Assembly (NCBI GenBank): GCA_028335825.1
Contig: JAIOKI010000019.1
Span: 310,001 to 374,000, forward strand
Length of the DNA stretch: 64,000 nt
Source: Nosema muscidifuracis
Lineage: Eukaryota; Microsporidia; Nosematidae
Direction of reading: 5' to 3'
Shown: positions 20,061 to 32,336 of the stretch, piece by piece
Layout: the number at the start of each line of letters is the position of its first letter
Position numbering within the stretch: position 1 is the first letter of the stretch
Translations under genes and position numbers: made by a program
Notes under the pieces: model-generated
Databases searched by the model: none
Told to the model about the DNA's origin: nothing
The model's input: only the letters and a program-made list of their open reading frames with translations

Positions 20061-21800
20061 ATGTCAGTTGATAAAAAATCTAATCTAAACTGTGTAATTC
20101 TAGGAGTTTTATGTATTCTAGTTGTAATAGGAATATATGTATTGTATTCTGGAGATGACGAAAATTCGAATTCTACTCATAATTCTTATCAAGAAGGATC
20201 CAATAAACGAGAATTGAACAATAAATATAAATTCAATCAGAAAAAAGAAAATAAGTGTGAAAATAATAGTCCATCTCATGAAAAGAAAATAAATACTGAA
20301 CAAAAATTCAATAATTTAGATGAGAATAAATTTGATTCTTCTTCCAAAAATAGAACTTTAGACAAAAATATAGAAATAGAAGAAAACAATATAGATGATA
20401 AAAATTACAGTGATAATAAAAAACAAAGTTTATCATCAAATTTCAATGCTTCAAAAGATCAAAAATATAAAGAGTCAAATACTTCATTAGTTGATGACAT
20501 ACAAGGAGAAGAAATAAGTACAGAGTCAAATACTTCATTAGTTGATGACATAAAAGGAGAAGAAATAAATAAGGAGTTAATTAATTTAGATATTAGTGAT
20601 GAAAGTAGCGAAAATTGTTATGCAAAAAACTTTGATAGTTCGAGTTTTGAAAGAAAGATTCGCATATTGAGAAGTTTTTTTCCAATTGAAAGATGTAGTC
20701 CTGAAAATCATTATTCAATTGAAATCGATAGAAATCTTGTACTCGAAGATTCTTTAAGTAAGATAATGCCAGTTTCTTGTTATAGCATAAAACAAAAAAA
20801 ATTCTTTATTAAATTTAAAGATGAGCTAGGGGCAGATTATGGTGGAATTACAAAGGAATGGTTGGAATTGATTACAAAAGAATTTTTTAATATTGATTTA
20901 GGGTTATTTACTTATTCCACTGATGATAAAACTACTTTAAGACCACTTAAACAAAGTGATATTAATAACAGTGAGGATTTACAATATTTTAAACTTATGG
21001 GAAGAATATTAGGTATAGCAATTATTAATGAATTTAATATCAATGCTCATTTTGATAAACCAGTTTTAAAATACATCACAAATAGAAAATGCGATTTGAA
21101 AGATTTAAAAAAAATGGAACCTTTGATTTATAAATCAATGATTTGGATTAGAGATTTCTCAACAGAAAGCGATCTTCGAAAAATGAATTTAGATTTTACT
21201 TATGAAAATAATATTTTTGGACATAATGAAATTGTTGAACTTATTCATGACGGTAAAAATATTCCTGTTACACATAATAACAAACATAAGTACATAGATT
21301 TATTAGTTGAGTATATATTAACAAAGAGCATTAAAGAACAACTTGATGAAATTAAAAAAGGGCTTTTTGAACTGATAGATGAAAATCTCATTACTCAATT
21401 TGATGAATATGAGTTAGAACTTTTAATATGCGGAAGTCCAGAAATTGATGTGGATGATTGGAAAAAAAATACTGAATATGTTAGATGCACAAGTAATCAT
21501 TATATTGTTTTATGGTTTTGGAAGGCAGTTAGTGAATTTAATTTTGATGAAAGAGCTAATTTATTGAAGTTTTGTACTGGCTCAAGTAGGGTACCATATG
21601 GAGGATTTAAAAATTTACAAAGTAATATTCCAAACGAAAAGTTTAAAATTTCATTTATTCCAGGTAATTCTGAAAACTATCCTACTTCGCATACATGTTC
21701 AAATACTTTAGAATTATATGAATATTCTTCTTTCGAAAAATTTAAAGATAAACTTTTGTATGCGATTACTTATCAAAATGAAAAGTTTGGATTCGAATAA
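20061..21800 (+). CDS. HECT E3 ubiquitin ligase with N-terminal membrane or signal segment, 579 aa
   Basis: HECT domain at about 218-579, with YGGITKEWLELI near its start, CTGSSRVPYGGF, and the catalytic Cys at 546 in TSHTCSNTLELYEY. Residues 8-30 are strongly hydrophobic (CVILGVLCILVVIGIYVLY) after a lysine-bearing start, so the protein either has a signal peptide or is a type II membrane protein with the ligase on the lumenal or outer side. A low-complexity acidic linker at about 31-215 contains a 17-residue tandem repeat (ESNTSLVDDI.GEE). Canonical HECT ligases are cytosolic, so this layout is unusual. The start is fixed by AACCC before the ATG. All catalytic features look intact. Confidence 0.92.
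   Translation: MSVDKKSNLNCVILGVLCILVVIGIYVLYSGDDENSNSTHNSYQEGSNKRELNNKYKFNQKKENKCENNSPSHEKKINTEQKFNNLDENKFDSSSKNRTLDKNIEIEENNIDDKNYSDNKKQSLSSNFNASKDQKYKESNTSLVDDIQGEEISTESNTSLVDDIKGEEINKELINLDISDESSENCYAKNFDSSSFERKIRILRSFFPIERCSPENHYSIEIDRNLVLEDSLSKIMPVSCYSIKQKKFFIKFKDELGADYGGITKEWLELITKEFFNIDLGLFTYSTDDKTTLRPLKQSDINNSEDLQYFKLMGRILGIAIINEFNINAHFDKPVLKYITNRKCDLKDLKKMEPLIYKSMIWIRDFSTESDLRKMNLDFTYENNIFGHNEIVELIHDGKNIPVTHNNKHKYIDLLVEYILTKSIKEQLDEIKKGLFELIDENLITQFDEYELELLICGSPEIDVDDWKKNTEYVRCTSNHYIVLWFWKAVSEFNFDERANLLKFCTGSSRVPYGGFKNLQSNIPNEKFKISFIPGNSENYPTSHTCSNTLELYEYSSFEKFKDKLLYAITYQNEKFGFE
20472..20573 (+). repeat. 51-base in-frame tandem duplication in the HECT linker
   Basis: Two nearly identical 51-base units starting at 20472 and 20523, encoding the 17-residue repeat ESNTSLVDDIQGEEIST and ESNTSLVDDIKGEEINK. 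A young, in-frame expansion. Confidence 0.9.
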
Positions 21801-23110
21801 ATTATTTAAACCTAAAATTCAAAACAGACTTTAATAATTAACAAACTAATTGTCAAAAACAAAACAATTTTTTTTAGTTAAATAGGTTGTTAGTTCTAAT
21901 ACTTTTACTCTGAACAAATGAATGTTAATATTTTTAGAATAATAATGGAATGGTATTATATGTTATATACTGTGTAATTTTAAAAATATATTAATTAAAA
22001 ACTAGCTTTTTGAAGACATATCTATCCATCATATATTCTGTTTTAAATTAGATAGAGAGATTACATTAATAAATCTTATTAAGTTAAGCATAGCTTTTAT
22101 TTTTTTACATCGCTCGCGTGATTTAATTCTATACAAGGGTTAAATTATTTGAAATAGCATTGCATCTAAGAAAATGTAGATATCATGTCTAAATACACAA
22201 TCAAAGTCTTAATAAGCAAATTTTTATAAGAATGAAGTCATATAAATATTTTAATAACATATAATTTTTGTTTACATCAATATGATGTATTTATATAAAT
22301 AGTAGTTTTATTAAAAGGATAAAAAATAGTTTATTTTACTATAAATTCGATAATATTTAGTTAAGTTTTAATTAGATAAAATACCATTTGTTATTTTCAT
22401 ATTTATTGCTACCAAATGAAATTTAAAGAATATTTGCGTTGCTTCATATTTTAAATTACTTACAAAAGATATTTCATGTTCCTATAATAACTCACTTTTT
22501 GCTTTTATATGTGATACTTATGACATAATTTTTTTCATTATTAAATACTCTATCACTATAAATATTACAATAAATATGAATTAAATTTTGTGTAAATTAA
22601 CTTAATTAAATTTATAATGTATAAAAAGTCTAAATTTATAAAAGTACTTATTAAATGAATCCTCAATATTGAAATTGCATTATGAAATATTATTATTTGA
22701 AAATAAATAAACATACTTACTGTATTATTAATCTAGTTACTAATTTTTTTAGTTAAAATATATTATATTTTATAACACAAAAATGTTTCTGGATCTCTTC
22801 AGTTGTTCTTTTTTTAAATATGTTCTTTTAATTAGTTAAAAAGTGAAATTACAAATTCTAAAACAAAATTATAAGCATCATTCCGTAGAGGATTCAGTAC
22901 TAAAAAACTTGTTCTTTTAATCAATAATCACTATTCAATTTTCATAAAAAAAAATCTTAACATATTTGCTAACAATTGTGATTTTATAAAAAATGCATTT
23001 TCTTGGTAGGTTAAAACTGAGAATAACTTACTTTAACAAAAATATTTCAATATTTTTAGGGTAACAATAATTATTTTAAATATTACATAGAATTAGTTTT
23101 TTTAATAAAT
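21801..23110. other. Gene-free stretch
   Basis: Lies between the converging HECT gene and A3. AT-rich; I see nothing in it. Confidence 0.5.
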
Positions 23111-23896
23111 TTAATCAAGTGCAATTATTCCTGAAGTAAATATAATAGAAATTAAAAATATTGCTGTTAAAAAACTTTTCTTATTTCTGAAGTAGAAAAG
23201 AGCAGATATTAATAGCCCACTCATTATTATTATATTTGATCTTAAGAGAACATTTGAACTATTGTTATATTCAATTGATCTTTTAGCAATACTTCTTTTA
23301 TTTATTTCTTCATTAAGATTCGTTTGAGTAAAATTGAATAAAAATGGGAAATCCATTATATATTCAATTTCATTAATTAAATAAAAATATTGATTATTCT
23401 CACAATCTTCAGGTGCACTCTTATTTAATATATAACTATAACAATTAGTATCATTTCCACATCCATATCTTATGTCATAGACAGCACATTTTATTTTATT
23501 ATAAGAATTTAAATTATCCTTACAGATATCGTTTATACCATCAAATAATTTAGCATGTGTATGCATAGATAAATTTTCAAAAAAATTATGTATCCTTTTT
23601 TCTTCAATAAGATAATTATCTAAGAACGAGCAATCAATATATTTAAAATGTAGATATAAATTATCAATATCGTATGCTTTACAAAGAGGATCGAATATAA
23701 CATTATCCATAGATTCACTTACACAATCGTTATCACAGTTGCATACTCGTCTTGTTAAAAGTACCATACACTTGGGAATTTTTTTCATATCATCTTCTTT
23801 AATAAAATTTTTAAATAAGGAACCTCGTTTTTGATATCTACAAATTCTGTTATAATAATCGATTTGTGAATTTCTCCATTTTTCAAATTCAGACAT
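23111..23896 (-). CDS. Family A cysteine-rich membrane protein (A3), 261 aa
   Basis: Shortest paralogue. I place the start at the ATG at 23896 (MSEFEKWRNS); an upstream TTG at 23902 is less likely. It has IPKCMVLLTRRVCNCDNDC, CKAYDIDNLY, IDCSF, ICKDN, IKCAVY, YGCGN, NCYSY and DCENN. A doubled basic site (KRSIAKRSIEYNN) lies before two hydrophobic segments near 213-233 and 240-259. No C-rich motif lies before the ATG, unlike most genes here. It ends near a TTAA microsatellite. Confidence 0.83.
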   Translation of the reverse strand: MSEFEKWRNSQIDYYNRICRYQKRGSLFKNFIKEDDMKKIPKCMVLLTRRVCNCDNDCVSESMDNVIFDPLCKAYDIDNLYLHFKYIDCSFLDNYLIEEKRIHNFFENLSMHTHAKLFDGINDICKDNLNSYNKIKCAVYDIRYGCGNDTNCYSYILNKSAPEDCENNQYFYLINEIEYIMDFPFLFNFTQTNLNEEINKRSIAKRSIEYNNSSNVLLRSNIIIMSGLLISALFYFRNKKSFLTAIFLISIIFTSGIIALD

Positions 23897-25519
23897 ATTC
23901 AAATTAATATTTATTTAAGTAATGTTTTTATTTAAATAAATTAATTAATTAATTAATTAATTAATTATAAATCAATTTTTTAATTAAAATTATTAATTTA
24001 ATAAATTAGCGAAAATATTAATTATTTATATTACACTTAGTACTATTATGTTAGACTTAATAGCTTCATTTTATATGTAATTAATTTATTTCTATATTGT
24101 AATATTCTTGTGCTTGATTTTCATTTATCATTTTTTCATACTTTATGATGATTTTATCTTTTATTGAAAAATGTATATGATCTTATAATTCAGATATATT
24201 TTAAGATTACAACAATTAATTAATTAATATATAATTTAAAATAGAATCATGAATTCATTTTAAGTTTATATTATCTAAAGCTCTATTTTCTTTGTAAAAT
24301 ACCAATAAATTTATATAAAATGCTATAATTGTCTGATTTATTAAAAACAGTATTTTTTGACTTTTATTAATTTCATGTATTTTTGAAAATAAAAAGTAAA
24401 GTAATTAAACATATGAACAGCTAATGTTTTTATTAGAAAAATAAATGTTCTTGAAATATTTAACCCTAAATAATATCTAAGAATAGTCTAAGTATAGAAA
24501 AAATAAGTAAGATTTGTTAGCTAGTCATTTTAAATTTCTTATGAAGTTATAAATAATAATTGTATCTTAAGTAGTTCAAAATTTGTAATTCCAATATAAA
24601 TATAAGATCATTCTAGACAGATTAATCTAAGGATATTTACAACCCAGAGTACTTAAATAATTTCATATAGATTCAGTATAAATCTAGTTAAAAAAGCTAG
24701 CTAATTTTTGAATCTAATTTGTTTTATAATAAATTTTAAATGAAATAGCCCAATGTAATTTTTTGCACAAAAAAATATATAACTTATATAAAAGTTTATT
24801 TACGAGAACCAATTATTTACATCGAATATTAATCATAACTACATGTCTGATATCTATATCATTGTATATAATCAAGAAAGAGATTGTACTAATTAAGTTA
24901 AAATTACAAGTTTTTATATTTTATGAACGGTAGAATTACAAAAGAAGCTCAAATTAGAATAATATCATACCTAATAATGTGTTACAGTACTATAAGAAAC
25001 TTCAACTTCGATATAAGAACATAATCAAATAAGAAAGCTAAAATGATGCATATCTATAGACTATTAGTAAAGATGATTATAGAAACATGTCGAAGAAGAA
25101 GTAACTAATGACAACGAATTAAAAATCAATTGCTTATTAAATCTTTAGATGCGTACACTGCAATTAATGAATGAGAACAAAAATCGAAATATTTACCCAA
25201 TTAAAGTTATTGTTTTTATTCTTTGTATAAATTGTTACTATATCTTCTGACACTTAATTATGATATGCATAATGAATAGCTAAAAAGTCAAAAAATGTTT
25301 TAGTTATAAAAATATTTTGAGAAGATATTTCGTAAACCTTTGTTTAAATTCAATGACAAATTATTATGATCTTTAATTTTTATTAGACTATAATTGTTAA
25401 TCGTTAAATTGATATATCATACGTCATTAGTCCTTAAAAATTATAAAATTAATTATATATTTTTATTATATCTTATCTAGCTCATTAAATCAATGAAAGT
25501 ATATTTATGATATTATCTT
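23897..25519. other. Gene-free stretch with microsatellite
   Basis: Begins with a run of ATTA units at 23938-23969. Nothing else recognisable. Confidence 0.5.
23938..23969. repeat. ATTA microsatellite
   Basis: About eight uninterrupted tetranucleotide units, about 40 bases upstream of the A3 start. Confidence 0.85.
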
Positions 25520-26999
25520 ATTTTCGATTATATATTCTTTAGCATTTCTCACACTAAATGATCAGTTAACAGCAGATAAACAAAACTTAGAAGAACATTC
25601 GAATTTCTTAGATGCGACTTCTAAAGAAGTATTAGAATTAAATAATAATATAAATACAAATGAATCAACTCTTTTACATACTAAGTAAAATGATCAAGAT
25701 GAAATGATTATTGATTGTATGGATAAATCAAATCCATCATTTACAATACTTTTACATTATTTAGATGATATCATAGATTATGAAATAGAAATGTATTCAG
25801 AAGATTTTATGGAAACCTTATCTAAATTAAATTCACATGTACCAGTATTAATCTAAATCTTTTTTAAAATTATCATGATATAAATCCAGATTTCATCTAC
25901 TTTATTTTCTCTGAATGTATATGACAAAAGGAATATTATGATGTATAAAAACTTATTTAATTTTGATCAAAAAATATTATTTTTTATAAGATAATCTGAA
26001 TGATTAAAGATTACACATCGATGAAAGAATATTTTTGAGGATTCATTTAATGAAATAATTAACATACCAGTTGAAATATTATGATTTTATATGCCACAAA
26101 TTCATTTATTGATAGAATAGGAACTGATATGGGAGGATTAACTAAAGATGGTTAGAATTAATTATAAAAAAGGTCTGGATCAAGAATGCTTTATTTATTT
26201 ATTCTTCAGATCAAAATACATTAGTTCGTCCTTATATAGATAGCTGTGTAAATCCTAAACATCTAAAATATTTCAAATTTATAGCAAAAATACTTGGTCT
26301 AGTTATAATTAACAAGTATAATGTAGGAAATATTTCGATAGAAGTGTAATAAAATATATATTAAATGAAAAATGCAATCTTGAAGATTTGAAAGAAATTA
26401 GTCATCAATATTACGATTCATTAGTCATTCTTAGAGATTATCCTATTAAAGAAAATTATACTAATACATTTAGTGGAGAGATTGACTTTATTCCCAAAGG
26501 AAGATTTATAGAAGTTAAAGATTATAACAAAAAATCTTATTTAGAATATCTGGTTAATTTTAAATTATTTTATGGTATTCATGATCATTTGAATTCACTG
26601 AAAGAGAGTTTGTATGAACTCATTGATAAAAATATTATTAATATATTTACAGAAGTTGAATTATTAATATGTGGTAATCCTGAAATATATATAGAAAATT
26701 GGATAATACAGAATATGATATATTATAAAATGATCTTGGTCTGTAGTAAAAGACTTTCCAGAGGATTGAAAAAAAAATTATTAAAATTTGTCATTGGATC
26801 ATTTAGGACACTAATATGAGAGTTTGAAAATTTAAAAATGAACGATGAGTCATCAATATTTAAAATATTCAGAAAACTGAAAACGACAAATATTTTTCTG
26901 TTTCACATACATATTCAAACACATTGGATCTACATAATTATTCTACTAAAGAGATATTATTATATAACCAATTGTTATGATGAGTATGGAATGGCGTAA
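25520..26999 (+). pseudogene. Broken copy of the membrane/secreted HECT ligase
   Basis: Pieces in several frames follow the layout of the gene at 20061. First comes a hydrophobic start (IILFSIIYSLAFLTLND), then an acidic linker, MGGLTKD near 26133, IAKILGLVIINKYN, KCNLEDLKEISHQYYDS in the longest surviving piece (26388-26819), and an end matching SHT-SNTLDL. The catalytic cysteine position reads Tyr (SHTYSNTLDL), and several stops and shifts interrupt the frame. It lies between A3 and A4, where a HECT copy is expected from the cluster pattern. A host gene relic, clearly not functional as a ligase. Confidence 0.88.
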
Positions 27000-27672
27000 T
27001 AAAATATTTATCTGATTACTATTTTTTATTATATTTAAGATTATTTAAGTAAAGAAAAATTGTTGATTAAATTAAGTTTTTATTTTCGTCTTAAGTTTGT
27101 ATCATTTGCTTGAGAGACTCACATATATTTGATATTTTTATACTATCGCAATCTTATTTATCTTACGTATTAGACTAGTATTAAGCATCTTTAAATAAGA
27201 TTCTAATTATTCGTTCTTTAATTTTAATAAATAAAGAAGTCAAAGATTATTTATTAAAGTCTTAATAATTTTATTTACGTTAATGATAACTTTAATATAA
27301 AAAAATAGCTTATTTATTAAATAAAGTAAATTTAAGTTAAAATTGAAATATTTATTAATCATTTAAACAAAATAAATTATTGTAGTAAAATAAAAGATTA
27401 AATAGAATGAATAGCTTTATGTAAATTAATATGGATATTTAGCCAAAAAGATTATGAAATATAAAAATGTTTTTTTATGTAAAACTATTTTTTTATTATA
27501 CATATATGATAGAAAATATTTTATAATATTTTCTTCTAATTATAAGTAACTTCTAGAACTTTCATTTTAAGTTTTTTTAATTAACACTCTTCATTTCGCA
27601 CTGATTATAAATTAACTATTCGCGGAATTCAATAATGTATTTTTTTATAAAAGCCACATATTAAAAAATTAT
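27000..27672. other. Gene-free stretch
   Basis: Lies between the broken HECT copy and A4. AT-rich, nothing seen. Confidence 0.5.
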
Positions 27673-28632
27673 TTATTCAACAATTAAAAAAGAATAAATC
27701 GAAATAAATAATAAAGGAAGTGTCATTACGATAGCTGGTAATAATTTTTTTAGATACTTTTTATTATCTTTTAATCCTAATAATACTAACAAAGAAAATA
27801 ATAATGTTGATATTAATGATATAGACATCATAGAATTACAAGTGAACTGCTGACAACTTAATTGATTAGTATTTATAAATTCAGAATCATTATATCTGTA
27901 GCTATTAAAATCATATTTAATATCTAATGCATAATCATCACTTATGTATCGTTTGACAATACTTTTAGACATATCATCTTCTGGACAAGTTACAGGAACA
28001 CATTTAGATTCTTTATTAACTTCTTTGATTTCAAATGTACTTGACTGAACTTCCTTTCCTAAAATATTTTCAATCTCTATGATTTCCGCTTTATATTTCT
28101 TATTTTTACAATTTTTTTGTGGGATTTTCTCTAAATAATATTCCATACAAAAAGATATATTCTCACACTCATCTCTAAAATCATATGACTCACATAATAA
28201 ATCTTTAAAAACATTTTCTGTATCACATAATTTAATCATACTCTTATTTAACTTCTTGACTGTTTTTAATATTTGTTTATTTGTTTCTACAGATATAAAA
28301 TTTCCTTCAAGAACTTTTTTATCAAGAAATGTACAATCAATATATTTATCGTCGTACCACAAATTTTCAAGATCATAAGTTAAACAATTATAGTCAATTT
28401 TTGCTTGATAAAAAATTTCGCCTATACAATCACGATTACATTTACAGATTTTTCTGGCAAAATGAACAAGACATTTAGGTACTTTTTCTATTATTGGTTT
28501 TATCTTTTCTTCTTCTTCTATACTTAAAGCTTTAAGCCTTTTACAAGTTAGCGATGAATTTGCCAGAATTTCATCTCGCCAGTTTTTAAATTCAGTAATC
28601 ATTATATTATCGTGATAAGTAAATTCAGTCAT
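27673..28632 (-). CDS. Family A cysteine-rich membrane protein (A4), 319 aa
   Basis: Closest to A5, with which it shares length (319 aa) and layout. It has WRDE near residue 17, VPKCLVHFARKICKCNRDC, LTYDLENLWYDDKYIDC, LCDTEN, LLCESY, DECEN, FCMEY and NCKNK. The region before the membrane carries VKRYISDD, a dibasic site. Two hydrophobic segments lie at about 268-287 and 298-317. CCCC lies seven bases before the ATG, fixing the start. Function unknown. Confidence 0.86.
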   Translation of the reverse strand: MTEFTYHDNIMITEFKNWRDEILANSSLTCKRLKALSIEEEEKIKPIIEKVPKCLVHFARKICKCNRDCIGEIFYQAKIDYNCLTYDLENLWYDDKYIDCTFLDKKVLEGNFISVETNKQILKTVKKLNKSMIKLCDTENVFKDLLCESYDFRDECENISFCMEYYLEKIPQKNCKNKKYKAEIIEIENILGKEVQSSTFEIKEVNKESKCVPVTCPEDDMSKSIVKRYISDDYALDIKYDFNSYRYNDSEFINTNQLSCQQFTCNSMMSISLISTLLFSLLVLLGLKDNKKYLKKLLPAIVMTLPLLFISIYSFLIVE

Positions 28633-30136
28633 ATCTAATGGGGCTAGAATGAATTTATTGTTTTATTTAAATTAATTTTGATTTTAGTACAATATAGTTA
28701 AAAAGTTTTTATGTATACAAATATTATTTCAGTATTTTTTAATTAATTTTTTAATAAATCATTTATTGATAAATCATTATTTTTGAATTTGTTACTCAAA
28801 AAATCTTATTAATTGTATTAAGAAAAAATCAGTTTAATTTTAATATATAATTCATATTAATATAAATAATTTATATATTTTAATATGATCAAAAATTGAT
28901 ATAATAAAATATTATAATTATATTTCAAAATATAAAAAAGAACATAATCTTTTCTTGAAAACTTTTTACTAAAACTATATAATTTTTTTTCTTTATATTA
29001 ATAGCACTGGTAATTTAATAAATCTTGTAAAAATAAATGAAGTTTTTATTAATTCAATATAATGAAAATTTCATTCTTTTACAAAATTTTAAAGTGAATA
29101 TTAAATTTTATCATAAATTATAACGATTTAATTTAATCAATAAATTCAACCCTTATATTTATGTCATAAACATTTGAAAAATTAATAGAATTAAATTACA
29201 AATTTGTTTATAATGTGAACTAAGTTTATTTGTGAATACTTTTACAGTTTTGAAATTAATCTTTAGTTTAACAGAAATGTTATTGTAAGAATTTTTTATA
29301 TACTTGATAATATTCTACTGATATATAATACTTCTAAGTATTATCAATAAATAAGATGATGAATTTGATGTCAACAAGATAATAATTTATTTTTAATGAG
29401 GGTGATAAATTATTCCTTGTAAAGATATATAATTAAGTAAACGTAATTATTTTTATCTGAAAATCATTGTAAATTATATGATAAAATAATTCAAAATAAG
29501 ATTAAGTTTAAACTATATAGAAATTAATAGTTAACAAAATTAAAGTAGATATATTGAATCAAAATAAAGGTTTAAAACAATAACAGTAAATATTTATTAT
29601 AGATAAAAATTTATATATTTTACAAAAAGAAACAATATTATTGGAATATATAAATTAAAAGATTTAGAACATATATTATAACTTATAGTTTTGATAAATA
29701 TTATCATAATAAATTAATCAATAACTGATAAAGTCAAACAATCATTAAATAGTCTTGTCATATTCAAATTGTTTGTTACATTATTATATTTAGAATTTAT
29801 GCTTGTGACAAATTCGATATATTTATATGATCGTAATTAATCATATTACATTTATATTATCTATAGTAATTTGTGAAGTTATTGAGACATGTGATTGTTT
29901 CTCAAAGACGTACTAATTAATTGTACTTACTACGACAAATATATTTTGCAATGATCCTGATCCTAGATTATAAAAATAGAAATATTTCGATCAGATCCTG
30001 AATGAATTGAAATTACAGTTTTGAAAAAAGTGATTATGATCCTAAAAATAATATTCTTTAAATATCACAATTTAACTTTTTGAAAAACTAAAATTTATTT
30101 AGAAAGTTTATAGAACATAAAAATAAATAAAGTCAT
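28633..30136. other. Gene-free stretch
   Basis: Contains the CCCC motif of A4 at its left edge and otherwise AT-rich sequence with nothing recognisable. Confidence 0.5.
28640..28643 (-). promoter_or_regulatory. CCCC start-proximal motif
   Basis: Reads AGCCCCATTAGAT before the A4 ATG on the minus strand. Confidence 0.6.
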
Positions 30137-31762
30137 TTATTGCATAATCATACTTAATTCATATTTTATAGGTAAATATTGTAAATTTTCTGTTTGTAAT
30201 ATTTGTTTGTATTCTTCCCATTTATGAAAAAATCTACTATTTTGGTCAATTGTTAAAGGACGGTTATTTAAATGAGCTAATATATCTAAGATAGCAGCTT
30301 GTTCATATTGTAGTATGTATGTAACATTTTTCATATCTTTTAAAATATTCTTGAAAATATTAAAAGCTGAATTATCATCTTTAGGCAAATGTAGTTTATC
30401 TAATATTTCGTCATATAATTCTTTCCAGTGATATTGATCTGTTTCGTAGTCTTCTGATAAGTAAAATTCATTAAGCATCTTTGCAAATAAAATCATCAAA
30501 TAGTTATATTTGCAATATTGAGGATAAGGTCTAAGATCAAGTATTTTCTTTTTAATATTTTTTTCAAATAAATTATTATATACTATTTTTAATGCTGCTT
30601 TTCTTTTCTCATTACCATCTGCAATTCTTAATAAATAACTTAGATTTATTAAATTATCGAACTCATCTTTTGTTATTTTATTAAGACCTCTAAGTATATG
30701 AAATAATATTATAGAATATGGTGAGCAATATGATTCCATAATTTTATTTACAATCAACATTTTCATATCATCAGTCATTGAATAATATAACAGACCTACT
30801 GATAACAGATCATCGTTTTTAAGATTCAATGAGAATTGAAAAAAATCTTTTATACCGTCGAATATTTCTTTAAAATTATCTTCGTATAAAAACGAGGATG
30901 CGAAATAGTTTTTTTCCCCAATATTCAAACTGTCTTTAGAAAATTTATAAGGAAACTTACCATCAAATATTTCAGAAATTATTTCATTCTCGGTTTCTTT
31001 TTTTGAAGTTTTCAGTATAAAGTTATCGTATATATCAGTGTTATTGTAATAAATATAGTAACATGCAAATTTAAAGCTTTTAAACAGGCGTTCCAATAAG
31101 TTTTCATCAGATAATTTTGAAAATTCTTTTTCTCTTAGAATATCTATAAAATATTTTTTAAAATTAAATTCTTCGAAATTGATGTTGAAACAATATAAAT
31201 AATTATTTTTCAAAAATAAAAAATTGACTATCATATCATCATCGTTTAAAACAATTTGTGATGAATTAAATCTTTCTTCAAAAATATCCGTTAATATGCT
31301 AGTATCTCTTAATATTTTTATAGCTTGATTCTTATGGCATTCTTTAATATTCCTTATGAAATGATCAGTAATTTTTTTATTAGATTTATCAACAAAACAT
31401 GTTGATAAATTGTAAGTTATTTCGTATTCAATTAATCTATCTTTATGCTTCAAATTAATTAGTTCCTTTAAAGAATATGTAGTATTGTCATCATTGATAA
31501 TTATAATATCATTTTTTTCATCTAAACAAAAATTGAAATATTGAGAACTCACTATTGAACGTTCCCATTGATCTATAAAATTTTCTCTCCAAATAAATAT
31601 GGAATCATATATGTTTAATTGAATTAGAAGGGGAAATCTTCCTATATTAATTTTTTCGTATTCTTTTTTGTTGTATTTATTAATTATTGTATCTTGTATA
31701 TTTTCATAAAAGTTTCTGTACGTTAATGATGAAGTTATATAATAAATATAAAGAAAAATCAT
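30137..31762 (-). CDS. Family B secreted protein (B2), 541 aa
   Basis: Signal peptide (MIFLYIYYITSS) followed by a long helical, asparagine-rich body with no enzyme motif I recognise. The most conserved part across the family lies at about 310-450, around SPYSIILFHILRGLNK, ALKIVYNNLFEKN and FAKMLNEFYLSEDY. Its length of 541 is exactly that of B3 and of B4 counted from its ATG. ATACC precedes the ATG. A broken copy lies head to head about 570 bases away. Confidence 0.87.
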   Translation of the reverse strand: MIFLYIYYITSSLTYRNFYENIQDTIINKYNKKEYEKINIGRFPLLIQLNIYDSIFIWRENFIDQWERSIVSSQYFNFCLDEKNDIIIINDDNTTYSLKELINLKHKDRLIEYEITYNLSTCFVDKSNKKITDHFIRNIKECHKNQAIKILRDTSILTDIFEERFNSSQIVLNDDDMIVNFLFLKNNYLYCFNINFEEFNFKKYFIDILREKEFSKLSDENLLERLFKSFKFACYYIYYNNTDIYDNFILKTSKKETENEIISEIFDGKFPYKFSKDSLNIGEKNYFASSFLYEDNFKEIFDGIKDFFQFSLNLKNDDLLSVGLLYYSMTDDMKMLIVNKIMESYCSPYSIILFHILRGLNKITKDEFDNLINLSYLLRIADGNEKRKAALKIVYNNLFEKNIKKKILDLRPYPQYCKYNYLMILFAKMLNEFYLSEDYETDQYHWKELYDEILDKLHLPKDDNSAFNIFKNILKDMKNVTYILQYEQAAILDILAHLNNRPLTIDQNSRFFHKWEEYKQILQTENLQYLPIKYELSMIMQ

Positions 31763-32329
31763 GGTATATTATTTTTTTGGAATTATATAAAAAATAATAA
31801 ATTAAATTGAAAATGCTAAATTAAACATAGTCATAAATTAAAAATTTTAATCAAATATTTTTTTACTTTTTTTTGATGTTGACTTTTGTTCATTTTTTTT
31901 CTACAATGTATATTTGTTTATAATTTTTTAAGAAATTTAATTTATCAGAAAAAAGGACAATCTATGAAATTTAATTATTATGTATATTTTAATTCTTTTA
32001 TTATGTGTTAAACAGTATAGTATTTGTTTATTATTGAAATCTTAATTGTTTTAACTTGTTTATTATTAGATTGGCTAGGGATGAAATATTTAAAAGTAAT
32101 TATTATATGATGACATTATTGTCTATCATTAATATTATAATTTTATGATATATTTGGTAATGTGTTAATATTCTTTTGTTATTTTGTAAGTATGTCAGAT
32201 ATGTTCTTTGACAATCATAAAGATATTTTAAAAATTTCATATTTATTTTTTCTAAATTAAATTTTTTAATTTATTATCATTTTAAAACTTTGAATCATTT
32301 TTTATTTATCAAATATTTTGAAAAGGAGA
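31763..32329. other. Gap between head-to-head B2 and its broken copy
   Basis: AT-rich. Holds the upstream regions of both B2 and the broken copy; no gene. Confidence 0.5.
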
Positions 32330-32336
32330 TGTCCCT

